Below are positions 34,224 to 45,600 of a stretch of 64,000 nt of DNA, one piece after another. Source of the stretch: Volvariella volvacea V23 (lineage: Eukaryota; Basidiomycota; Agaricomycetes; Agaricales; Pluteaceae); contig KB722754.1 in the NCBI GenBank assembly GCA_000349905.1, positions 440,824 through 504,823 on the forward strand, in the 5' to 3' direction. The position numbers and the translations under genes were made by a program. Under the pieces are notes generated by a model that was not told where the DNA came from, did no database searches, and saw only the letters and a list, made by a program, of their open reading frames with translations. The first letter of the stretch is position 1; each line of letters starts with the position of its first letter.

Positions 34224-35416
34224 TTAGCGAGCTACGCCTTGCCTAGGCGCATCCTTCTCCGCTACTTTATCTACCAGAGACTTCCCTGCAGCATTCGGTG
34301 CGGGAACTTCCAGTAGAGAGTGCAGTTCCTTCTTGGTAGATCGACTGTCACCTTTAAAGCCAATATAATACACCCTGCAAGGTTCCTCCGAAGGTGTGTC
34401 AGACTGTAAATCATTAATGCAATAAGTTAGCACTCTAATGAACAGCAATGGAATAGAATGAACGAATACTCACGAATAGCAGCGATAAACTCGTGACCCT
34501 CGCAAAAGCAGCCACTCTCAAAGGGTACTCCACAACCCCGGGCTCGTTCTCGAGTAGGCGGATGTTAAGTTGAGGTGTTGTCGTTTCTGCATCGGCGAAG
34601 TCGACTATTGTAGGGTGGTTGGCATAGACTCGGAGTTTGCGTGGTCCGGATTCGCCTCTTCCTGTGAGCGAGGTGATTCAGATACCGGGATTCATGGTTA
34701 TGGTGACAGTAGATGGGACCGGACATAAAAGCAGTGTGTGGTGGTGGTGGTGGTGTTGGTGGTGGTGGTGGTGGTGGTGTTGGTGGTGGTGGTGGTGGTG
34801 GTGTTGGTGGTGGTGGTGGTGGTGGTGGTGAATGTGCACATACCTAGCTTGAGGATGATCGACTTCAGTCGAACGCTCTCGGTGAAGGGTATATGTAAAA
34901 CCATCTTTAANNNNNNNNNNNNNNNNNNNNNNNNNNNNNNNNNNNNNNNNNNNNNNNNNNNNNNNNNNNNNNNNNNNNNNNNNNNNNNNNNNNNNNNNNN
35001 NNNNNNNNNNGGTAGCACACCCATAAGTTGGGATCAACCCATAGCCTGCGTGTCAGTGACACATGCGAGGGGGCTTCATGTAGCCCAAATTACGACGACC
35101 GACCTGATCATCGACTCCAGATTCCACAAACTTGTCCGTATCCTCCCTCTGGTCCCATGGTTTGATAACTACTTTGGCATCTTCAGGGACAGATAGGTTT
35201 AGCCCGTGAACGCTATCTTGAACGATGCCATAGTGCGTGTGGAGGCGACGAGGATTACGATGACGCGTGTATTAGGCTTCTGATCGTATGACGCCACTAG
35301 AAGCGTACTCACTTATCTCTGTCTATTAGATTGTAAAGATTAGATATGTCCAAACTAGCTAGTGCTGCTGCTACAGATTGGTCGGTAGGATGGGACCCCG
35401 GAGTGGAGGTGGACAT
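34224..35416 (-). CDS. PITH-domain protein (proteasome-interacting thioredoxin C-terminal type)
   Basis: Five exons on the minus strand, ATG at 35416. The parts are MSTSTPGSHPTDQSVAAALA, then LDISNLYNLIDRD spliced to NVHGLNLSVPEDAKVVIKPW and FVESGVDDQ. Next come MVLHIPFTESVRLKSIILKL, GPRKLRVYANHPTIVDFADA, EYPLRVAAFARVTSLSLLF and CRVYYIGFKGD, with the stop at 34224. This is the complete PITH (DUF1000) fold of about 200 residues without a thioredoxin domain, i.e. PITHD1-like. In TXNL1 the domain docks on the proteasome lid. The 100-N gap lies in intron 2 (34905-35103), so no exon is lost. Intron 3 holds a long GGT/ACC microsatellite. A tRNA-Glu lies 90 bp upstream. Confidence 0.88.
34733..34830. 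repeat. GGT/ACC microsatellite with 24-bp higher-order period
   Basis: About 97 bp of GGT repeats. GTT variants recur exactly 24 bp apart (TT at 34756, 34780 and 34804), so blocks were amplified as 24-bp units. It sits in an intron of the PITH gene. Confidence 0.95.
34911..35010. other. assembly gap, 100 N
   Basis: Exactly 100 N, the usual placeholder for a gap of unknown size. It falls inside intron 2 of the PITH gene. Confidence 0.97.
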
Positions 35417-35505
35417 GGAGGACTTAGCGTAGAGTAGAGCAGGTTACATCCCAAATCAAGAGCATTGTGATCGGTAATCATATGTGGAGGTATTTCCAAA
35501 AAAGT

Positions 35506-35577
35506 CTCGGATACGGGGAATCGAACCCCGAGCTATCGCGTGAAAGGCGATAATGTTAGCCGTTACACCATATCCGA
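35506..35577 (-). tRNA. tRNA-Glu (anticodon UUC)
   Basis: Identical in sequence to the plus-strand UUC gene at 33947-34018 but on the minus strand. A 6-A run at 35498-35503 on the plus strand is the Pol III terminator. Confidence 0.97.
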
Positions 35578-35691
35578 GTACAATTTGAACAGCCAAGTAA
35601 ACATTAGACCCTTCTTGGGCCTGGAAGAGTGCTTACATTGTATAACAGCGCATTAGCAACATAAGCTATGCCCCAACATAAAAGTTGAACA

Positions 35692-36127
35692 ATACTATCA
35701 TATCTCCGTTGTTCGAACACCAAAACTTGGATTTGAGTTATCTCGCCATTTGTCTATTTGTTTGTTTTGATCCTTCTCTGAGCCATTCCGATGAGCACTC
35801 GGAGTGCTTTCCGGGCCTTTGGAAGTTGGGGGGGCCGTCGTCGAGGTGATAGTTCTTGCTCACCATGTCCCGCCTTGCCGTCTGAGCCGAAGTCGGAGAT
35901 TTCTGAGTTGCCAATTCTGCCCAAGCTTCAGAGGAAAATGGCCTAAAACACTTGAAAGCAAGTGTAGGCCCTCGAGGGCGTTCCTTACGATACGTTAAGA
36001 GGCATACCTTAGTTTGACGAGGCTCAACACGTGCATAGTATCCCAAGTGGAGTTTCAATCAAGAGATGTGACATACTGTGACTGTTCGAAGGTGTGCAGT
36101 GTTCGAACAACGGAGGTATGATAGTAT
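35692..36127. mobile_element. 436-bp terminal-inverted-repeat element (MITE-like)
   Basis: The 29-bp ends are inverted copies with one mismatch: 35692-35720 begins ATACTATCATATCTCCGTTG and 36099-36127 is its reverse complement. Each contains the palindrome GTTCGAAC. A TA dinucleotide at each outer edge is compatible with a Tc1/mariner-type TA target duplication, if the terminus is read as CTATCATA. The interior has no transposase, only a 107-codon minus-strand frame (35738-36058) of unknown meaning. It is too short to be autonomous. The superfamily is an inference; the inverted ends are directly seen. Confidence 0.7.
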
Positions 36128-36604
36128 GCATGTCACCAGAGCCATGAATCATACTCTCTCTCAGACAATGCATGGTATTATAGGAATTCAAATGCTACGA
36201 CTCATTTAACATAGTTGCGAACTTGATTACAACGTTGTAAAGCACTGACATCTACACCTAGATTTGAGCGAATTCCCTATAGATCGCCATCCAAACCTTG
36301 AATTTAGCTTCTTCATATTTAAGCGCACTCCAGTCGCGGATAGAAATATTGCACGACGATGGTGGGTGTAGAACGGTAGACCTCCTGGCTAGGCAGGAGT
36401 CACTAAGGGTAGCGTGGTCGCTCAACGCTCTGTTCCTGTAACTAAGAAGCTATGAGGACACAGTGAAGGTAAAGGATTTATAGGTCGCATTGTAATGGAT
36501 CAGGAAAATGCTTAACAGGGTTGTATCATAGTCATGACCGTAGTCACAAGGCGAAAGACGGTAAGAAATTTCGACGTTTTAGTGAATGTCTTGTCAACTA
36601 CCTT
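36128..36604. other. intergenic
   Basis: 477 bp between the inverted-repeat element and the LRR-like fragment. AT-rich, nothing recognisable. Confidence 0.4.
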
Positions 36605-36930
36605 TCATAAGCGGGACCACATAATATCCAAGATCTCAAGCTGAGGAATTTCTGTGGCATAGTCGTTAAGGATTTGACGATTGGTTACCTCTAATCGCCA
36701 TGGATGTGGGGTAATGTCAGCGAGATAAATGTGATTAACAAATCCTAATGGCCTACTAGTACGCCACGTCGTCGGGTTTATTGCCATTGTCTCCCAACCA
36801 GATTTTAACTGGTTCGTACAGCATATGACAGACAACGACGTGAGGCGTACTGAGTGGTGCATCAGCATAGCACCCATACCTCCATGTTTAGGAAAAGTGG
36901 ACAGACTAAAAGTGTCCTTCTTCGAACCCT
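36605..36930 (-). pseudogene. possible F-box/LRR-type gene fragment
   Basis: A minus-strand open frame of about 105 codons has LRR-like spacing in DTFSLSTFPKHGG, VRLTSLSVICC and IPQLEILDIM, resembling the LRR-like sections of large basidiomycete F-box families. No F-box, no clean start and no downstream continuation were found. It may be a degraded gene or a chance frame. Confidence 0.25.
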
Positions 36931-37346
36931 AGTATGAGTTTAGATAGCCTGCCAGTGTTCGATCACCCTTATAACTGAGAGCGGCTTACGATTGACTGAA
37001 AAATGCATTGAGACAACGACTCACAAGGCATAGATCAAGAAGACGCCGCCCTGCAAAAGGGTATATCAAGCGCTTCTTCACTTGGAATAGGGTTTCGTTC
37101 GGACAACACTCTAGGAAAGAGTTGCGACGAAGGGCTAGGTTTATAAACCGGTAGGTGGGTGTGGCCTTGGTCCACTCAGTGGGGGTGTGCCGCCGTTATA
37201 ACATCACCACTTTGCATCCCTTCATCAAACTATGACAGGCACTCCGGTTGGTCTTGTGGCTGGGTCCTTGAGCAGCCCATCAGCCGTTGCGAGAGAGCAG
37301 TGCACGCACCATCTGAGGAACCCAGGCAAAAAAAGGTTAAGAAAAA
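36931..37346. other. intergenic
   Basis: 416 bp between the LRR-like fragment and the tRNA. No feature supported. Confidence 0.4.
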
Positions 37347-37418
37347 CTCGGATACGGGGAATCGAACCCCGAGCTATCGCGTGAGAGGCGATAATGTTAG
37401 CCGTTACACCATATCCGA
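37347..37418 (-). tRNA. tRNA-Glu (anticodon CUC)
   Basis: Same 72-nt sequence as the plus-strand gene at 13821-13892, loop CTCTCAC. The A5 run at 37342-37346 on the plus strand is the terminator. It lies 121 bp upstream of the ELYS-domain gene start, on the opposite strand. Confidence 0.97.
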
Positions 37419-37539
37419 CTGCTATTTCTAACTGTTACAAGTATACATAATGGGATCAGCTGACCAGTTATTGTTTGCGCGTGTAATCTGGGCGCGTCGA
37501 AAATTCAACGGTTGTGGCGTACACCCACGTTTTGGATCT

Positions 37540-40104
37540 ATGGACGTAGTAAGTCTCTGTGTTCTACTCGAAATCCACTCCATCCACACGACCAATTTAG
37601 GACGCAGAAACTAGAAGGCCCCTACTCAGCTACTTTGATGTCAGCCCAAACCAATTCGCATGGCGTGAGCCTCGAGTGGAGCAAATAGAACACCGACGGG
37701 CGACTTTGGGCGACTTGCTAATATTCGACATTCTACTTACAAGAGGAGGAATACGCGAACCGGATACCCTATATCCCCCGGTCGATGCTACAGCACTGGA
37801 AAGACTACTTGACGCGATTGAATCATCCACTTATGACGCGCTGAAGAAGGAATGCCTCATTTACTTTCTGCTGAAGTGGCACCAAGACGGAAGGGAGGAG
37901 AGATACCGGGATGAGCGATGTATACCTCCTCAATTTACTGCTCTTGCTGATGCATATTGGCATCTTGATGGTGGTGTGAATATCCCGGTGTGTGCCTCAG
38001 ATCTCTTGCTGTTTGGGTCATGACTGATGTCCTATATTAGCGTGCAGTTTCGATTCTGTCTGATTGTCGCCTGAATCGGGATTACTCTTCCAAAATACTA
38101 CAAGCTATTTCTCTGGCCCCTAATTCTACGCCCCTGGTGCTTCGGTACATACGAACAGCAAAACCCCCTCTCATTGAGCCAGATGACATCAATACATACA
38201 CGTTAGCCCTGGCAGAAACGAGTTTTCTCGAGGCGTGGCAATACCAACGAACCTTTAATGAAAAGGATGAAACTCGTACGCAACTGTTCCGAAAGCTATT
38301 GGAGTGGGCTGTAACGAGTAAGTTGGGTATCAACTGGAAGTTGGCTTTTCATAACAGCCTGGTTACAGCTTCTGCTCGCGCACAACCCCTCACACAACTC
38401 CTCGCGCTTCCCCTCTCTCCTTTTGAGGAATCATTGCTTCATCAGTTTACCCTGGAACCACCCGAAACGATTTCACAAGGTTCTCTTGCAATCTTACAAG
38501 ACCTCGTATGCGTCCGGCTAGTTCAATCAGGTAGGACAATAGACGCAATCAAAATGGACCGCCAATACCTGGCGTCTACCACCAAGAATACGAATAACGA
38601 ACCAAGATCCCAAGAGCGTACAGCCATGGTGCAGGAGCTCCGCGGAGCACTTCCACGACCAGAACGAATCATATTAGAGAGCGAGTTGGAGCGTATCACT
38701 GAAGGTGGAGCATTCATTAAACCACGGGGAACATCACCTCCGCAAGACGAGCAAGAAGGTGAGGACGAAGCAATGGCGCATTCATGGGAAGAGATCCGCC
38801 TTCCACCTTCATTGAATCAATCCACTGTAGTGGAAAAGCCACAGTCTGTTGCTGCGATCCCCGAGCGTTCAGGTGCCCCTCGCTTTGGCGGACCTATTCC
38901 ACCCTCGGCCGCCAAAGAAACTATCCAGTCCCTTACCGTTCCAGTACGACGTGCGCCACCCGCTGCTCCTAGGAAGAGTCTCCCTCTGCCATCGGCCCCT
39001 AGTGCTTTTTCTTTTGGCCAACCGCGCAAATCATTGGGAGCCGACTTCCAGCTTCGACCTACTTCATCTCCTATCACGCCTAAACCGGCCAATATTATTA
39101 AACCCACAACTGTGTTTGAATCTGCCACGCAGAGGCCGAATGCCTTTTACACACCCCCATCGAAGACAAATGACGCTGATTCTCCCTTCACCCCTGCCGC
39201 GCAGCCGGACGATAACGCTCATTCCGATGTTGAGCAGGAGGAAATGGATGTCAATGATCACCACGGGGATGTATCTATGGAAGATGACGCAGTCTCCCAT
39301 CTTGATCAAGATGAACCTGAGGAACAGCCGCAAGAGGAACAACCATCTCACCTGGGCTTCTCGGTGTTCGGAAAGTCTACATTATCTACGTCTCGCCCGG
39401 CACCCGTTGAAGAAGAGAAGAAAGAAGTGGAAACGGAGCCTCGACCCAAAACTGTACCTACACCTCATATTTCCGCTGCGACGGCTACCACAGCAACGGC
39501 CAACGAACCTATCTCTGCATTTTCTATTAGCTCAAATGGTGGCAAGAAGGCCCCACCGGGAGCTTTATTTGTAGAAGAGGAAGAACCTGAGGAAGAGCAT
39601 GAATGGCAACCACCACAACCACCTGCTGCTGAGGCATCAATATCCGCCTCTCACCCCAGCATGCGCCGAAAATCTAAGGACCCTGAGGAGCCGCTTTCGG
39701 GTGTTTCCAATTCTGCTTCGTCTCGAACAAGGGCTGGGAAGGAACGTGCTAAGCGGAAGAGTATACCTGGTTCATTGATGATGGAGGATGATGATGACCC
39801 TCAGGATGCATCTGAAGAGGAGGAAGATCGCGTCGCACCATTACGGGTACCGTCCCCACCACGCAGAGCACTTCGCAAAGGGAGAAGCGTAACTTCGATA
39901 GATGTTGCAGAGGAGCAGCAGCCGGAGGCTGCTAAAACTAGAAGAAGGTCGACTAGGTTATCGATGGCTAGCAGTCTTCCCAATGTTGCCTCTCCTCCAG
40001 CTTCACCAGTCAAGCGAAGATCGGAGACGACAACCACTGCCATCAGGGGACGAAAGAGTACAGCGACGAAAGGAGGCACGACGGGCAGGAAGAAAAGATC
40101 TTGA
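37540..40104 (+). CDS. ELYS-domain nuclear pore assembly protein
   Basis: Three exons (37540-37548 coding only MDV, 37601-37987, 38041-40104) give 819 residues. The N-terminal 270 residues form the all-helical ELYS-like domain: LLSYFDVSPNQFAW, LLIFDILLTRGGI, YFLLKWHQDG, ALADAYWHLDGGVNIPRAVS and KILQAISLAPNSTPLVLRYI. This domain binds the Nup107-160 (Y) complex and recruits it to chromatin or the nuclear envelope. The remaining 550 residues are disordered, with acidic and Ser/Pro-rich stretches and PRKSLP-type repeats. The basic tail, with IRGRKSTATKGG and TGRKKRS, resembles an AT-hook, in line with DNA binding in animal ELYS. The fungal protein lacks the animal beta-propeller. The first exon is inferred from frame and splice sites. 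Confidence 0.85.
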
Positions 40105-40331
40105 ATTCCAATGTTTGTATGCTATACCTTGAGAACATCACGATTTTCCACCTGCTTGTTTTTATTCGTGAATATCTAAATGACATGGATATGCTATCAC
40201 GTTTCGATATTTCGGTTCTCTACTGGTACCGTCTTTGGCCAGGTTGTTTGGCAGTCGCTTGTCGGGGCTGTTGGGCAGTGTGGCAAGCAACTGGATGGTG
40301 ATCAGTGGTACTCAGGGTTGCACCGTACATT

Positions 40332-40661
40332 ATTGTTATTCGCTTACACTCCATAATCTGGATAGAGCCAGCAGCAACTGAATCCCCGAACAGAACCTGG
40401 AGCTCTGGTTAATAAGGTTAGTATCAGCCGAGTACAGAAACCTTACATGGTCGCTGATAGATTTGGTTTGTGCATTCAAGCGCGTAAGCACCGTTGAGCT
40501 TCGTTCACAGCTGGCGGGTAGCACTGACCTCTCCTGCAATTGTTCCACCTAAACGAGGGTGAGTCTGGCTTCGCCATATCGGGAGCTGGGTCGCTTACAG
40601 GCCTCACACCAGCCCATACTAGTGGCTGGTGCTGTCGCAGTTGTTGGTAATGCGACAACAA
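40332..40661 (-). CDS. possible small helical protein, incomplete model
   Basis: On the minus strand two introns of typical size can be removed (40549-40598, 50 nt; 40403-40446, 44 nt with a CTAAC branch site). The joined frame contains QQLRQHQPLVWAGVRP, VEQLQERSVLPAS, TVLTRLNAQTKSISDH and LQVLFGDSVAAGSIQIM. The result looks helical and protein-like, but no start codon lies in the same exon and I do not recognise the family. It may be the 3' part of a small kinetochore- or coiled-coil-type gene, or coincidence. Confidence 0.3.
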
Positions 40662-42685
40662 CCTCCAGTAGGTTAGGCAAGAGGAGCACGATACACAACT
40701 TCAGTAGTTTGAGGGACATGAGTTCGGCGGAAGTCTTAATTAACCCGCTCAACCAACAGCTAGGTATGCTTTATACCCATCAATGCCCGGTAGTTAAACC
40801 ATAATAACCTACTTCCGCGCAAACTTCTTTGCCTTAACAAACGGCGTCTGGCCTTCTATCCGAGTCGCTATGAAGGCCACGAACCGTAGACCAATTGAGG
40901 CACAGCCGCGGCCACAGAGGAGCACTTTATGCTTTCTCCTGGTCGTGTTTGCCGTGTCGAATATATTTGATGCGGTCTTCGTGGGACAATCCTCCGTGTC
41001 CAAGAGCTATAGTTGCGCCTGAATCCCGCGCCCCACTCTTGAGTTGCATCGCACGAATATGAGCTCGTGTTTATGCATGATACAAACTAAACTTGAGGTT
41101 CACACAAGATGGTAACCGGACATGCCTTGGGGAAATAAGTAAGTCCTGTAATTGATTGCACATTAGCCTTACGATGGGAATTTGAACAAGCTGCGCGGGC
41201 AGGTGACAACTGCCTCTAACATGGCGAGTAGGTGAATCGAGTAGAGATCATTCCAATCTTTACTACTGCAATAAACGACTCTACCGAAAGACCATGGAAC
41301 CTGTCAAATTTTGACCACTACCTCAGGCTGAATACAATGTATAGCCATTGGTGTCTGTAATGAACCGTAGAGTGAGCTTCTGGTTCCTGACAAGAAGAGA
41401 AACTGAATAGGAACCCGAGATGTGCACCAGTTGAACCACCACAGGGAATGCCTAGACAATTCAATTGAAGCGCGAATATGGTGCATCCACTTCGGAACCT
41501 AGGCGCCAATACGACATGAAAATCTCGATAACTGAATCGAACCTCCAATAGCACTGCTTTTCTGGTGTGCATGTGCACGCGCGACATTCAAGCTCTCAAC
41601 CCTTGTGCACATGTCCTATAATTAGCCCCTATCTATTGCAGGGAACTAATATCTGCACATGCTAACATAGGCAACAACTCGGAGTACAATGTCGCCGTTC
41701 ATTCCGAAAAGGCATAGGGTGGGTCCACTTGCCTAGGCAGTGTTCTTCAAAATGTGTCACCGATAATCGTAGAGCACTCCCGGCGATCATTGTGGGATAA
41801 CCACATACGATTGAACACAACGTAAAAACCGAATACTAGAATAGCGCGCCCGAACATAGACTCGCTACGAAGAACGAATGACACCCGAAAAATGGCAATC
41901 AGCCTGGACACCTCACGGCCAAAGCATTCAAACTCGATCGGCTTGGCTGCAACTGACAGACACACACACCACCGAATAGAATTTCTCGTCTCCCGAAGAT
42001 GAACGGAGCGGTTGAATAGACGGCTGATAGGCAAAAATCAAGGTCAATGGACGACTAATCGGGACTTGAACATGTTGGTACTCGTAGCGCTTTACGTTGC
42101 ATGATGCCAGGGCAGAAAAATATTTTACACGCCACGCGGACGACAATGAACGCTGTGGTAGAGCTTAACTCTGACAGGAGGACCCCCTTGTGTCGGGTGC
42201 GGCGTTCATTGTGATCCAACTTAGATCCTTGAAACAGCCAAGGGTCGACGGTGAGCAAGGGAAATGGGATGCTCAACAAAAATCTGGAGGTGCTAGAGGG
42301 CAGATTGGGTGCTCAGGACGATGGAGTTCGTGAAGGAGGGGCATTGCTACTTGATCTGCGGTGTTGGGATATTCCATAGGCATCAGGTGGATGAAGCAAC
42401 AAATTCAAGGCAATTTATTGCGGAATCTGCAAGCTCCGGTCTATTTGGCCGTATCTCGGCAACTAACCTGTCACTTTGACGATCATACGCCTTCGACCTC
42501 ATAAATGACGGTGTGCCTGGGAGATCCTGCATATATGGTATTCAACACTACAGCTCCTTCTCGGCACACCATTCTCTCCCCTCCTCGTTCTTGCTCTTGC
42601 TCGTCGCTACTTACAGTCTCCAGACCAGCAGCGGCCCGCTGAATTTTAGTCTATCAAGTGTATTCAAGTCATCCCATTCACCAGC
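40662..42685. other. gene-poor intergenic region
   Basis: About 2 kb without a convincing gene. Minus-strand open frames at 41318-41587 and 41747-42034 show no domain. The last 150 bp should hold the SYG1 promoter and leader. Confidence 0.45.
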
Positions 42686-45600
42686 ATGAAATTTGCAAGG
42701 TAGGCGCCCACACTCGTTGACGATAGAGAAAGACCTGAAATTACTTCACAGGTATCTGCAAGAGACACAGGTTCGTGTTGGTGGTGCTTTACGACCTGAA
42801 TATAAGTTTACATACGCATATAGACGCCAGAATGGAAGAAGGCATACATGTAGGTCCAGCATGCTCATTTTGTCGTAATTTATTGACACCCCCCTCAGAG
42901 ACTATCGCAAGCTCAAGAAGCGAATTGCCGCTATCCGCAGGCTACAGGAGGGTCACGCCGCCGATTCATCAAGCGAGCCTACCACGCCTTCACCAGAAAC
43001 ATCAAAATTCTCAGCACCAGAGACCGAAATACCAACACACGCTCCTGCGTCAGAACCTTCGTCAAGTGAGCCAACTCGGTATAGGCCTTATGTTCCAGAA
43101 CCCCCGTCCGGCCAACGTCGTCCTGGGTCGTCACCATTTGAAGACGACCAAGAATCAGTGTCCAATGAAGGAGGGAGGAAAAGTGATGCCACTACGTCTA
43201 ATAAAAATCCTCCCCATCCACAAGCAAGACGACCATCAATTATCGAAAGGATGGCGATGGCCCCTCGACAGATTAGAGCTAAGAGCTTCACAAAGAGCAA
43301 ATCAAGTCGGCGTACGCTTTAATGTCACTTTATACCACTCATATCGCTGATAAGCCTATTCAATAGCAAATACTCCGCAGACTGCGTCAGTTGTTCCTCT
43401 GCACGACCTATTGAAGCACCTTTCACCTCAGGAATTGGCTTTCTTCACTACCTTGGATGCGGAATTGGACAAGATCGAGTCTTTTTACCTTGATAGAGAG
43501 AAGGAAATGCAGGCGCGCACGTTGCAATTGAAACAACAGCTTAATGAGCTCCTTGATCACCGTAAACTTTTTGACGTAAGTCTACGCTTTTTTGCTCGTG
43601 TGCCACTAATCCGCCTATTCAATTTCAGGAGAAGCATTCGGGAGCTCCCTGGCCGTCACATCTAGGATCGACCCTCACTCAATTGGTCACACGGCAAAGA
43701 AGTAACATTACTGCTCCAAATAGTGTACGGAATTCTCGAGACTTTGGAGAAGGCTTTGACCCCTTGAAACTCCCACTCGATATCGATGATAAGAAGCAGA
43801 AGCAAAAGGCAGAAAGCAATCCTTCTTCCCCAGTCATCGATGGTATCAAGCTTGGCATCGCACCCAAGTCGCGCAAGTCGCAGTTATTGACAAGCGAAAG
43901 AGGGGAAAAGAAATTCCATCCCGGCGGGGGTGTTAGTCGTGATTCGCAGGTTTTTGTTGGAAAGCGTCCGCTGGATTCAGAAGACTATTTGTATGCTAAG
44001 AAGAAGTTGAAGAAGGCTATACTGGAGCATTATCGGTAAGCAGATCAGCTCCTTCGGTACAATGCCAGCTAAATTAGCGCCCAAGTGGGCTGGAGGCGCT
44101 ACACAATTACAGGGTATGTGCTCGAACTCTCGGTACTACAATGCCTTGCACAAATACGGTTTATCAGATTTTGAATATCACTGGCTTCCGCAAGGCCCTG
44201 AAGAAGTTTGAGAAAGTGACGAGTGTATGTACACTGATATTTGTCGTCGAGTAGTTGTGCTGATAAGTGCCCAGATCCCTGCCCAGCAACAATATATGAA
44301 TGAGAAAGTTAGATAGTTCTACAATCAAACGAAACTCCTCTTATATTTTATTCTTACAGATAGACAAGAGCGCCTTTGCTTCCGATAAGACAGTAAAGAC
44401 TATGATGCAAGATGTAGAGGAGCTATATGCTACTGTCTTTGGTATGTGGCCGGACTTGATTTTGTCTATGCGCTACTCTGATATCCTTCGAGCGAAGGGA
44501 AACAAGAAAACGGCTATGGCAAGGTTGCGTGCGGGTCAGAAATACAAGAGCCATCATTTTAGTGCCTTTCGATCGGGTATCTTCCTCGGTACGGCTCTGC
44601 CGGGCTTGACCTTTGGAATGTACCATAGTAGGCGCTGCTTGTCATTTGTTTAGCTCCTCCTCACCTCCATCAGGTTTCCAACTAGAGACGAGGGAAGCAA
44701 TTCCTGCGTGGGATGGTTTGCTACTCGTTTATAGCACATTTTTCGTGCCTGTGTTGTTCTCCATCCTTGTTGGAACCAACCTCGCCGTTTGGGCTCGAGC
44801 ACGAATTAACTACGTCTTCATCATTGGTAGGTTTGTTATGGTTTTCAGATTATCTCATTTCTCACCTTTGAAAGAATTGGATGTTAGAACCAAACTTGAT
44901 TACCATGAATACTTCGAAGTAATTTACCACCTGTTCTCATCGTTTCTCATCACTCAACGCATTTGTGGCAGACACCCGCACTCCTGCTGGCGGCGCTCTG
45001 TTATTGCTTCTGGCTGTCATTTTCGAGAGCCACAGCACCTCTCATAGATCCCACAACCTGGCCACTGATTTGGCTAGCAGGTGTCGGAATTATTATGTTT
45101 AATCCGCTACCACTGCTTCATAGGTCTTCGAGGTTTTGGCTACTTCGAACCTCTGCCAAGCTGTTAGCATCAGGCTTTCACCCTGTTGAAGTGAGTGTCG
45201 CTATCCCTGTCCAGGTTTCGCTGTTGACACCCCACTAGTTCGCTGACTTCTGGCTGGGGTATGTCCCACCGGCCACGGTTAAACACCCGATGCTGATGCC
45301 TATCATTCAATAGAGATCAATTCTGCAGCCTTGCGTATACACTATCCCACCTTTACACGCTTGTTTGTGCCTACTCTACGGGGTTTGACGACTGGCATGA
45401 CTGTCGCAGTTCATCCCCGAATTGGCCAATTACTTTCGTCTTGGCCGCTTTACCTTCCCTCATTCGTCTGGTGCAAAGTATCAAACGTTATTACGACTCT
45501 AAACGTCTTACGCACTTGATTAACGTACGTCCAACCGACTATCCGGGCCCAACTGTCCCTGAAGTCTGTGCTCAATGTTCTCACCCTACTCGTATAGGGT

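Noticed and set aside
34637..34831. Poly-Trp/Cys, poly-Val and poly-His/Thr frames
   Set aside because: Pure translations of the GGT microsatellite inside an intron.
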